Notes under the pieces: model-generated | Told to the model about the DNA's origin: nothing | The model's database searches: none | Seen by the model: only the letters and a program-made list of their open reading frames with translations | Made by a program: the position numbers and the translations under genes | Source: an uncultured Oscillospiraceae bacterium | GTDB taxonomy: Bacteria > Bacillota > Clostridia > Oscillospirales > Acutalibacteraceae | DNA length: 16,747 bases | NCBI GenBank assembly: GCA_900552225.1 | Contig: URYX01000020.1 | Coordinates: 1 to 16,747, forward strand | Direction of reading: 5' to 3' | In this document: positions 6,457 through 13,512 of the stretch, piece after piece | How the letters are laid out: each line of letters starts with the position of its first letter | Position numbering within the stretch: position 1 is the first letter of the stretch

Positions 6457-7842
6457 ATGTTGGATTTGGATTTACTGAGCTACTGGACACTCCAGAGCTT
6501 CCCGTATATCTTCACGCCGATCAATGCCTGTGGGATCGACCGTCTGCCGCCGGAGGAATGCCACACGGAGCCTGTCGATCTGCACACGCTGTATTATGTG
6601 CTCTCCGGCTCCGCAACGCTGCATTTTCAAAACGAGCGCAAGAAGATCGACCGCAAATTTCTCGCAGAGAAGCAGGATCTTTTTTATTTTGAGCCGCTCG
6701 GGACGCTGACCGTCAAAAATGCCTCCGAGGATTTTTCCGCGCTGTATGTCCGCTTCTGCATCAAAACCGCCGACCAAAGTCCGGAGGATATGGCCTATCC
6801 GGACGCGGTGGCGGCCCCGCTGAAGGATTTATACGTCGAGCTGCCCCTCTGCTGCAGCGTCGAGCTCACCTCCTGGGAATACCAGCTGCTCGAACGGATG
6901 CGCAAGGATCAGCTCGCGGGCGGCGTCGGCTGCCGTCTCTCGCAGCAGACGCTGCTGGCCCAGCTGCTGGTGCATCTGGTGCACAAATATCCGCCGACGC
7001 CGCAGCTCATCGACTGCATCATGTTCAACAGCGATTTGGACGAGGGCCGGCCGCTGCGCAAGGGACGGGTGCTCGATCTCAGTCAGGTGGAGATCTGGGA
7101 CGGGCAGCCCGGGGAGACCGGCTCCCACCTGCTGCGTACCATGAAGCCGGACCGCTATTTCGTCGGCTCCACCGACGGTCCGGCCAGCGTGGCGGAATAC
7201 GACTTTGACAAGGCGCCGCCCGACATTCCGGGCACGTATGTCGGACACATCCGTACCGCGCAGGACACGCCCTATTATATCTTCCTGTGGCCGGATCACG
7301 GGGTCAAGCCGCTCGATATCAGCTTTTACCGCAACAACCGCATCTATATCCGGTTGTTTGCCCGCAGCAATCAGCCCGGGACGGTGGGGATCGCGCTGTA
7401 CAGCACCTCGGAGTGGCGGCGGTCGGGCAGCTCGTTTGCCATTGAGCAGCCGGAATGCTTCCGGGAATATGTGGTCCCCGTGCTGCGCACCCACCTGCAC
7501 TCGGCCGTCTCGCCGCATATTCTGAAGGCGATTGCGTATATCAAGGAAAACTATGCGGAGAACATCCGCATCAGCGACATCGCCGCCGCGCTGTATATTC
7601 ACCCGAACTACCTCTCCAGCATCTTTACAAAGCAGATGGGTATCTCTCTGGTGGCCTACATCACCAACTACCGGCTGCTGGTGGCGCAGAAGATGCTGAT
7701 GGAGACCGATCTGAGCGTGGAGAAGATCGCGCTCGAGGTCGGGTTTTACGATGTGCAGCATTTTTCGCGGGTCTTCAAGAGCCGCGTCGGCCTGACGCCG
7801 CAGATGTTCCGTGTGGCGAACCGTCCCTCACCCGAGCCCTGA
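6457..7842 (+). CDS. AraC-family transcriptional regulator with an extra central beta domain
   Basis: A 461-residue cytoplasmic transcription factor, longer than the usual 280-300 of AraC proteins. Residues about 1-125 look like the cupin-type sensor (for example LHTLYYVLSGSATLHF). Residues about 354-452 are the double helix-turn-helix: ISDIAAALYIHPNYLSSIF gives the first and IALEVGFYDVQHFSRVFK the second, followed by GLTPQMFR. Between them, about 200-345, is an additional domain rich in beta-type sequence (EYDFDKAPPDIPGTYVGHI, IYIRLFARSNQPGT, FREYVVPV). Part of this resembles modules 4 and 5 of the surface protein encoded just upstream. The start at 6457 follows AGGAAAGGCAGG (6436-6447); the longer upstream frame crosses the promoter and terminator. 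It is the only regulator in the locus and is probably the activator of the surrounding promoters, responding to a sugar. The AraC assignment is certain; ligand and target sites are inferred. Confidence 0.93.
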   Translation: MLDLDLLSYWTLQSFPYIFTPINACGIDRLPPEECHTEPVDLHTLYYVLSGSATLHFQNERKKIDRKFLAEKQDLFYFEPLGTLTVKNASEDFSALYVRFCIKTADQSPEDMAYPDAVAAPLKDLYVELPLCCSVELTSWEYQLLERMRKDQLAGGVGCRLSQQTLLAQLLVHLVHKYPPTPQLIDCIMFNSDLDEGRPLRKGRVLDLSQVEIWDGQPGETGSHLLRTMKPDRYFVGSTDGPASVAEYDFDKAPPDIPGTYVGHIRTAQDTPYYIFLWPDHGVKPLDISFYRNNRIYIRLFARSNQPGTVGIALYSTSEWRRSGSSFAIEQPECFREYVVPVLRTHLHSAVSPHILKAIAYIKENYAENIRISDIAAALYIHPNYLSSIFTKQMGISLVAYITNYRLLVAQKMLMETDLSVEKIALEVGFYDVQHFSRVFKSRVGLTPQMFRVANRPSPEP

Positions 7843-7905
7843 GGCCTGCCGGGCGCAAAAGCCCGGTGAACCGTCTGTGAGTGCGGCTGAACACAATACT
7901 TTTTC

Positions 7906-7946
7906 GCCCCGCGGGGTACCTCTCCGGTACTTCGCGGGGCCTTTTT
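7906..7946 (+). terminator. strong intrinsic terminator after the regulator gene
   Basis: GCCCCGCG (7906-7913) pairs with CGCGGGGC (7933-7940), and GTACC/GGTAC (7916-7920 with 7926-7930) continues the stem past two G-T wobbles to a five-base loop. Five T follow at 7942-7946. A smaller hairpin (CCGGGC/GCCCGG, 7849-7854 and 7861-7866) lies just after the stop codon. Confidence 0.92.
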
Positions 7947-7976
7947 CGGAAAATATTAGTTTTTTCCTCCCGGACA

Positions 7977-8018
7977 TGAGTAATATACCAAACCCAAACG
8001 GTGAAATCGTGCTATTCT
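7977..8018 (+). promoter_or_regulatory. promoter and putative activator box 3 (upstream of the GH16 lipoprotein operon)
   Basis: GAGTAATATACCAAAC precedes the -10 element TATTCT (8013-8018). The T of TACC is at 7986, 27 bases before the -10, the same register as box 2. GAGTAATATACC matches box 2 at 10 of 12 positions. The -35 position (7990-7995, AAACCC) has no resemblance to TTGACA. The leader to the start codon is about 60 bases. Confidence 0.55.
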
Positions 8019-8083
8019 TTAGAAAAGATATCGTTGAATTTGGGTATTTTTACGATTTGCTTTGTCTAAGGAGGCTCTCAACC

Positions 8084-9367
8084 ATGAAAAGGATTGTACG
8101 GATTGCCGCGGCCTGTCTGGCACTGCTGATGCTCGGGGCCTGCGCCAAAACACCGGACGCGACCGCGTCCGATCCTGCCGTATCCGGTACAACCGCTTCG
8201 TCCGGCGGCAGTACGACCGGCAGCACCGGCAGTACGGACGGCTCCGCTTCGGAATCCGGCGGCAGCACGGACAGCACCTCGGACGGCACGGATAACACGG
8301 AGGTCCCCGTGACGACCTCCACCACAAAAACCTCCGTGACGGATCCGGCCGGGCATACGCTCGAAATCGCCTATGACTGGCATCCCGGCGTTCCGGGGTA
8401 TGATGCGGTCTATGAGATGGCGGTCCGCTACGACGGGGCTCCGATCCATGTGCATTCGCTGAGCTACGCCAGCTCCACCGCCGGAGTCAGCGTTTCCGGC
8501 GGCCGCGTGACCGTTCCCGAGAGTGTACGGGAGCGGGGAACGGATGTCGAGGTCACCGTCACGCACACGTCGAGCGGCCTCTCCGCCAGCACCCGCATCC
8601 CCTGCAAGACGTGGGTCAACACCTTCAACGACGACTTCAACGGGGACTCGCTGGATCATTCCCTGTGGTCGGATTTCGAGCCGAATACGGTGTCCGAGGG
8701 AAAGGCCACCGATTCCTCCGTCACGGTGTCCGGCAATTACACCGTCAGGGACGGCATCCTCTCGCTGCTGTGCACCAAGGATCCGGTCACCGTCAACGGC
8801 AAGACCTATGAATATTCCTCGGCCAGCATCGCCACCGACAAGAGCTTTCTGCAGAAATACGGCTGCTTTATGGCCCGCATCAGAATTCCGAAGGAGGGCG
8901 GCATCAACAGTGCCTTCTGGCTCATTCCCTCCTCCTACGGCAAGAAGTACGGCGCTTTCCTGGGAGATCAGCCGAACGTCGGCTGCGGCGAGGTGGACAT
9001 TATCGAGGCATCGGTTTTCTGGAACAACCAGTACTGCATCACCGAGCACTATTTCGACTACACCGACGGCTACCGGCATTCGAGCCAGTACCAGTACGTC
9101 ACCGTGGACGGCAGCATCTGTGACTGGCACACCTACGCCGTCGTCTGGACGGAGGATGCCTTCTATTATTACTGCGATGGTCAGCTGGTGCGCCGCAAGG
9201 CCGGTCTGACCTCCGACGGCGTCAACGGCAACCGCAGCCAGCGGATGTTCATGCTGCTCTCGATGTACATGTATCCCGGTGACGACACCTGGATCGGGCC
9301 GCACGATTTCACCGACGCTTCCTTCCCGATCCACATGGATGTGGATTGGGCCCGTGCCTACAAATAA
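8084..9367 (+). CDS. GH16 family glycoside hydrolase, surface lipoprotein with Ig-like domain
   Basis: A 427-residue surface enzyme. The leader ends in the lipobox L-G-A-C20, so Cys20 is expected to be lipidated and the protein tethered to the outer face of the membrane. A Ser/Thr/Gly linker (about 21-85) leads to a bacterial Ig-like domain (about 88-176) and then the GH16 catalytic domain (about 177-427). The active site is E303-V-D305-I-I-E308, the ExDxxE form with E303 as nucleophile and E308 as acid/base; FNDDFNGDSLD, INSAFWLIP and WHTYAVVWTEDAF are further family landmarks. The start at 8084 follows AAGGAGG (8069-8075). The next gene starts 26 bases after its stop, so the two are co-transcribed. 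It is the likely depolymerase that feeds oligosaccharides to the binding protein. The exact polysaccharide is unknown. Confidence 0.93.
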   Translation: MKRIVRIAAACLALLMLGACAKTPDATASDPAVSGTTASSGGSTTGSTGSTDGSASESGGSTDSTSDGTDNTEVPVTTSTTKTSVTDPAGHTLEIAYDWHPGVPGYDAVYEMAVRYDGAPIHVHSLSYASSTAGVSVSGGRVTVPESVRERGTDVEVTVTHTSSGLSASTRIPCKTWVNTFNDDFNGDSLDHSLWSDFEPNTVSEGKATDSSVTVSGNYTVRDGILSLLCTKDPVTVNGKTYEYSSASIATDKSFLQKYGCFMARIRIPKEGGINSAFWLIPSSYGKKYGAFLGDQPNVGCGEVDIIEASVFWNNQYCITEHYFDYTDGYRHSSQYQYVTVDGSICDWHTYAVVWTEDAFYYYCDGQLVRRKAGLTSDGVNGNRSQRMFMLLSMYMYPGDDTWIGPHDFTDASFPIHMDVDWARAYK

Positions 9368-9393
9368 CCGAACCTCGGAAAGGAGACTTTTCT

Positions 9394-10851
9394 ATGAAAA
9401 TCACCCGTTTATCCCGCGCGGCCGCCCTGCTTCTGAGCGCCGTGCTGCTGCTCGGACTCTGTGCCTGCAGCGGTCAGCCGGACGATACCTCTGCGCCGGG
9501 CAGTGATGCTTCGTCCGCCGGAGGCACGACCGCGGGAGGCACCGCCGGCTCGACGGACAGCAGCGGCAATACCGGTACCACCACCCGCCCGGATGCGTCC
9601 TCCGATGCTCCGGACAACAGCACCGCTCCCACGACCCCCGCTCCCTCGGAGGAACTGCCGGTCAAGGATATGAAGAGGCGCACCTTCGTGCTCGCGGCGG
9701 AGAGCTGGGACTATGTAGACCTGGAGGAACCGTGGGTCAAGGAGCTGGAAAGCACCTACAACTGCAAATTCAGGAACTACTGGTACAGCAACAGCTTCGA
9801 TACGCTCTATACCTCCATCATGTCCAACGATCCGATCGCGGATATTCTCACCGTCAACAATTACCGTTTCTATCAGCTGGTGTCCCGCTCCTTCCTGCGG
9901 GAGCTGTCCTCATCCGCCTATATCCATCCCGAGGACAGCAGTCTGTATGTGCCCGCGGCGCAGAAGGTCCTGACGGAGGTGGACGGCAAAGCCTATGCCA
10001 TCCTCAGCGACTATGCGGTGCGCCGGGTGCTGGTCTACAACAAATCGCTGATTTCGGGGACGGACGACTTGCAGATGCTTTCCGCGCAGGGCAAGCTGAC
10101 CTGGGATAAGCTGTTTGAAATTGTGCAGAAGGTCTCGCAGTCCGGCAAGGCGGGCCTGGCGGGCAAGATGTACGAGAGCGATGTGCTCGAAAGCTTTGTC
10201 CTGGCGGGCGGCGGCCGCTTCTATACGCGGAACGGCCTGGACTTTACCTATACGCTGGACAGCAGGGAGACCCGCGATGCACTGACCTATGTGCAGAAGC
10301 TGTATGCCGCGGGCTGCATCATGCCGATGGAGGGCAACACCTATCTGTACCCGCAGACGCAGTTCGCCAAGGGGCGGGTCGGCGTGATGATTGCCGACGG
10401 CTGGAATCTGTCCTATATCGCCTCCAAGGCCAAATTCGACTGGGGCATCGTGCTGATGCCGAACAAGGACGGCTCACAGGGACTGATCGACCTCAGCGAT
10501 TTTGAATGCAACGCCATCATCTCCTCTACCAGGGATCCCGAGGATGTCGAGCTGATTTTTGCCGCACTGGAAAAGGCCAAGAGCGAAAACGGCGTGGGCA
10601 AGGGCAAGAAGATGGCTCAGTTTGAGGATCTCACCTCCGACGAAGCCAGCATTGCGGTGTTCCGCAGCTATATTGACGCCATCGACGCCGGCCGGGGAGC
10701 CGTGGATTACCGCAACGCCATTGCAAACTTCTACGACGACGGACTGTACGATTATCAGGAGAAATGCCTGCACGGCGACATCTCGGCGCAGTCCTATCTG
10801 GAAAGCGTCGGCGCTATCTACAAGGCCAAGGCGAGGGATTTCCTCTCATAA
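9394..10851 (+). CDS. extracellular solute-binding lipoprotein 1 (ABC sugar uptake)
   Basis: A 485-residue binding lipoprotein of the ABC sugar transporter type (family 1 or LplA-like). The leader ends at L-C-A-C25; Cys at the -2 position is slightly unusual for a lipobox, but no other Cys fits better. A Ser/Thr/Gly/Asp linker runs to about residue 85. The mature fold opens with a strand and helix (RTFVLAAESWDYVD) and contains LVYNKSLI, GKLTWDKLFEIVQKV and FAKGRVGVMIADGWN, the last being typical of sugar-binding proteins, where the Trp lines the site. AAAGGAG (9379-9385) precedes the start. It lies downstream of the surface GH16 in the same operon, so it should capture that enzyme's products. 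It is a clear paralogue of the protein at 13513-14964. No permease or ATPase gene accompanies it. Confidence 0.88.
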   Translation: MKITRLSRAAALLLSAVLLLGLCACSGQPDDTSAPGSDASSAGGTTAGGTAGSTDSSGNTGTTTRPDASSDAPDNSTAPTTPAPSEELPVKDMKRRTFVLAAESWDYVDLEEPWVKELESTYNCKFRNYWYSNSFDTLYTSIMSNDPIADILTVNNYRFYQLVSRSFLRELSSSAYIHPEDSSLYVPAAQKVLTEVDGKAYAILSDYAVRRVLVYNKSLISGTDDLQMLSAQGKLTWDKLFEIVQKVSQSGKAGLAGKMYESDVLESFVLAGGGRFYTRNGLDFTYTLDSRETRDALTYVQKLYAAGCIMPMEGNTYLYPQTQFAKGRVGVMIADGWNLSYIASKAKFDWGIVLMPNKDGSQGLIDLSDFECNAIISSTRDPEDVELIFAALEKAKSENGVGKGKKMAQFEDLTSDEASIAVFRSYIDAIDAGRGAVDYRNAIANFYDDGLYDYQEKCLHGDISAQSYLESVGAIYKAKARDFLS

Positions 10852-10870
10852 GCGATACCATCTGAAAAAG

Positions 10871-10903
10871 CAGGGCGGGTCACCGGTCGGGTGTCCCGCC
10901 CTG
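10871..10903 (+). promoter_or_regulatory. intercistronic hairpin after binding-protein gene 1
   Basis: CAGGGCGGG (10871-10879) pairs with CCCGCCCTG (10895-10903), and CACC/GGTG pair inside. No T run follows (TCTGTAA), so it should not be a full terminator. Such structures after binding-protein genes usually protect the upstream mRNA or cause partial attenuation, keeping the binding protein more abundant than downstream products. Confidence 0.7.
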
Positions 10904-10925
10904 TCTGTAAAGGAGTCAATACGGA

Positions 10926-13259
10926 ATGATTTGGAATATCGAAGCCGACGCACAGGGAATCACCCGCATCCGCGACGGGCGGTGCGGCGGGGCGGACCTG
11001 CTGGACGGCAAGGGCGAATGCGGGCGCATTCTCTATACCCTGCGGGAGGAGGATGTGCGCCGCCTCCCCAAGCCCGATCTCACCCCGCACGCGCAGCACA
11101 CGGTGCTTCCCGCCCCGACCGAGATAACCGCGGAGCGGGTGCGCTGCGAGGATGCGGCGCTCGGTGTCACCTTTGAGCTGCGCGCCGAGGGAGACGCACT
11201 GCGGCTGCACTGGGCCTATGAAAACCGGCAGTTTTCGCAGTTTGCGGCCTCACTGCCGCTCAATTTCATGAGCCGGAAGAACGGGGAATGGACCGCGCAG
11301 CTGCTGGTCTCCTCCCCTTGGTTTGACCGGGAATCGGGGCGGCTGCTCTGCCTGTTTACCCGGCCGAACGGACAGCATGTCGGACTCGTCTGCGAGACGC
11401 CGGTCGAGAGCTTCCGCATTGGCTATTCCTCCGCGCTGTTCGGCCATTTCTTTACGGATTTCGAGATTCACGCGGTACAGGACCGAGTCTACGGCAGCAC
11501 CCCGCGCGACCGGGCGGAGCTGACGGCGTGGCTCTGTCCTGTCACCTCCTACGAGGAGCTGCTGCAGCGCGCCGCGGCCCTGTGGCGGGTACCGGCGGCC
11601 TGGTACACCCGCTCGGACTGCCGCATCGGAGAGAGCTTTGCCGTCCGTGTGACGCCGGACTGCGATACGGTGCGGCTGTATTCCCCCGACGGGAAATGCT
11701 CCGTCTATCCGGTCTCCGACGGCATGGCGCATATCCCCGCCGCCGTCTACGGCCTGCACCGCATGGTTCCCTGCCGCGGAGAGACGGAGGGAATCGGCTG
11801 CATCGGCTTTGCCCACGACGATTGGCGCTCGCTGTGGCGGCGCAGCATCGACTCCGTGCCTGTGCGGCGGGAGGAGGTCTATGCGCATACGGCGGACGGG
11901 CAGCCGGTCTGGATGCCGCCGACCGTGACCTACCGCGGCTATGTGGACAGCAACGCGTGCGAGCACACCATGTGGGCGTGGTCGCTGCTGCGCTATCTCC
12001 GCCACTTTCCGATCGACGCAGAGGCGGAGGACGGGCTGCGCAACGGGCTGCGCATTCTGACGGCGACCGACCCGGCGCTTTTCCGCCCCTGTCAGACTCT
12101 GGTGGCCTCCGCACAGACCGAGCCGGAGCTTCCGCCCTACAACACCTACCGGAGCGACCGCCTGCAGGAGGCGTTCCAGGCCATCTCCATCCTGCTGGAT
12201 GCGTGGCGCGTCTACGGCGACCCGCAGTATGGGGAGACGGCCGTTGCCGCGCTGACCGCGCAGCTGAACGATACCATGGAGAACGGCTGCATCCGGCGGC
12301 GTACCGGTGCGGATTATACCACCGTCACCGCGCTGATCTTCCCGGTCATCGACCTGTACCGCGAGCTGTCCGCACGGGGCGACGGGCGCGCCGCCCGGTT
12401 CGCCGCGGCCGCCGAGCAAATCGCGGATTTTGTGACCGCGCGCGATTTGGACTTTCCCACCGAGGGCGGCATCAGCAAGGATTTTTCCCGGGAAATGGAG
12501 GAGGGCTCCATGGCCTGCAGCGCACTGACTGTGCTCTATGCGGCGTATTTCCTGAAGCGCAAGCCGGAATGGCTGGAATTTGCCGCCCGTGTACTGCGGC
12601 TGCACGATGCCTTCTGCATCCGCACCTGCACCGCTCCGATGTTTCACTCCTCCCTCCGCTGGTGGGAGAATCTGTGGGAGGGCGATGCCGACGGCCCGGC
12701 GCTCTGCTGCGGGCATGCGTGGTCTGTCTGGCGCGGCGAGGCGGAATACTGGCTCGGGCTGCTGACGCACGACGGTGCGCGGCTGCTCGATTCCTACAAC
12801 ACCTTTCTCTCCAATTTTTCCAAGGAGGATGCCGCGGGGAACCTTTACGCCCTGTGGCAGTGTGAGCCGATGATCAGTGGGGCGTGGGAGGCGGCCGATG
12901 CCGTGGACCGCCGCTATGCGGTGGGCTTCCCGCACACGAAGGACATCACCCTCTCCCGCTACGTCTTTGCGCGTGCGGAGGAGACGTGGTTCGGCTGTAC
13001 GGCACTTGTACGTACCGAGGACGGCCCGCAGTGGCTGAACGGGCGGATTGAGGACGGCCGGCTGGTCTCCGACGCGCCGCTGTTCCGCACGCTGTATCTG
13101 GATGAGCTGTCCGCTCCCCTCCGGGTGGAGGCGGCCGGCGAGCTGACGGTGATCTGCGCCGTGCCGGTGCGGATGACCGCAGGACAGCTTGTGTGCTCGG
13201 ATGAAAACGGCCTGCATATCCGGCCGGATTCCGACGGAATCATTGGCCTGGCCCCATGA
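10926..13259 (+). CDS. unassigned 777-residue cytoplasmic protein, possible helical-barrel glycosidase
   Basis: I do not recognise a family with confidence. The 777-residue protein has no signal peptide and starts after AAAGGAG (10909-10915). The first 330 residues look beta-rich (for example LRLHWAYENRQFSQFAASLPL and FTRPNGQHVGLVCE), then about 340-680 is mainly helical with regularly spaced aromatic segments (HTMWAWSLLRYL, AISILLDAWRVYGDPQYGE, LRWWENLWEG, H597-A-W-S-V-W-R-G-E605-A-E607). A short beta segment closes it. A beta-sandwich followed by an alpha/alpha toroid is the plan of many glycosidases and lyases of the six-hairpin type. Its place in the operon after a surface GH16 and a binding protein suggests it acts on imported oligosaccharides. 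E605, E607 and the acidic residues near 580 are candidate catalytic groups only because they sit in the most motif-like stretch. The coding call is firm; the enzyme class is inferred. Confidence 0.8.
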   Translation: MIWNIEADAQGITRIRDGRCGGADLLDGKGECGRILYTLREEDVRRLPKPDLTPHAQHTVLPAPTEITAERVRCEDAALGVTFELRAEGDALRLHWAYENRQFSQFAASLPLNFMSRKNGEWTAQLLVSSPWFDRESGRLLCLFTRPNGQHVGLVCETPVESFRIGYSSALFGHFFTDFEIHAVQDRVYGSTPRDRAELTAWLCPVTSYEELLQRAAALWRVPAAWYTRSDCRIGESFAVRVTPDCDTVRLYSPDGKCSVYPVSDGMAHIPAAVYGLHRMVPCRGETEGIGCIGFAHDDWRSLWRRSIDSVPVRREEVYAHTADGQPVWMPPTVTYRGYVDSNACEHTMWAWSLLRYLRHFPIDAEAEDGLRNGLRILTATDPALFRPCQTLVASAQTEPELPPYNTYRSDRLQEAFQAISILLDAWRVYGDPQYGETAVAALTAQLNDTMENGCIRRRTGADYTTVTALIFPVIDLYRELSARGDGRAARFAAAAEQIADFVTARDLDFPTEGGISKDFSREMEEGSMACSALTVLYAAYFLKRKPEWLEFAARVLRLHDAFCIRTCTAPMFHSSLRWWENLWEGDADGPALCCGHAWSVWRGEAEYWLGLLTHDGARLLDSYNTFLSNFSKEDAAGNLYALWQCEPMISGAWEAADAVDRRYAVGFPHTKDITLSRYVFARAEETWFGCTALVRTEDGPQWLNGRIEDGRLVSDAPLFRTLYLDELSAPLRVEAAGELTVICAVPVRMTAGQLVCSDENGLHIRPDSDGIIGLAP

Positions 13260-13283
13260 CAGGAAGAGAAGGGAGCCGATTCC

Positions 13284-13310
13284 GGAGTATGGGCGCCGCC
13301 CACTCCTTTT
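13284..13310 (+). terminator. probable intrinsic terminator of the GH16-lipoprotein operon
   Basis: GGAGT (13284-13288) pairs with ACTCC (13302-13306), and GGGC (13291-13294) with GCCC (13298-13301), with a two-base bulge and a three-base loop. Four T follow. The T run is short, so some readthrough into the next unit is possible. Confidence 0.6.
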
Positions 13311-13410
13311 ACGGTTGCACTCCCGATCCCCCGGCCGCTCTCCCCCGGACAAGGGCAAAAAAATCCGTTTCCCACACCCGAAAAACCGATATCCGTTCCA
13401 CTGCATCTTT

Positions 13411-13449
13411 CATTGGTACCTTTCCAAGCACCCCGTTTTTTTCTATACT
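13411..13449 (+). promoter_or_regulatory. promoter of the second binding-protein operon, weak match to the activator box
   Basis: A good -10 element TATACT is at 13444-13449. A TACC motif (T at 13417) lies 27 bases upstream, the same register as boxes 2 and 3, but the bases before it (TTCATTGG) match box 2 poorly. TTGGTACC is, on the other strand, GGTACCAA, close to the GTACCAA core of box 1. TTTCCA at 13421-13426 could serve as an ordinary -35 with 17-base spacing. The promoter is likely; membership of the shared regulon is uncertain. Confidence 0.5.
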
Positions 13450-13512
13450 GGTGGCAGAAAGCGGCTTCGGCTTATCCGGCCGGAATGCCCGTGAGAAAGG
13501 GGCCTGAGAACT

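Noticed and set aside
8150..8330. Repetitive Ser/Thr/Gly codons in the lipoproteins (also 9480-9650 and 13600-13760) as possible satellite DNA or a CRISPR-like array
   Set aside because: The units are irregular and in frame, and they encode the flexible linkers expected after a lipidated Cys.
11528..12865. 445-codon plus-strand frame inside the 777-residue protein gene
   Set aside because: Low-complexity Arg/Ala-rich translation with no ribosome binding site, entirely within a better frame.
11250..13406. 718-codon open frame on the minus strand, opposite the 777-residue protein gene
   Set aside because: Arg/Gly/Pro-rich shadow translation with no motifs; the plus-strand frame has a proper ribosome binding site and operon context.
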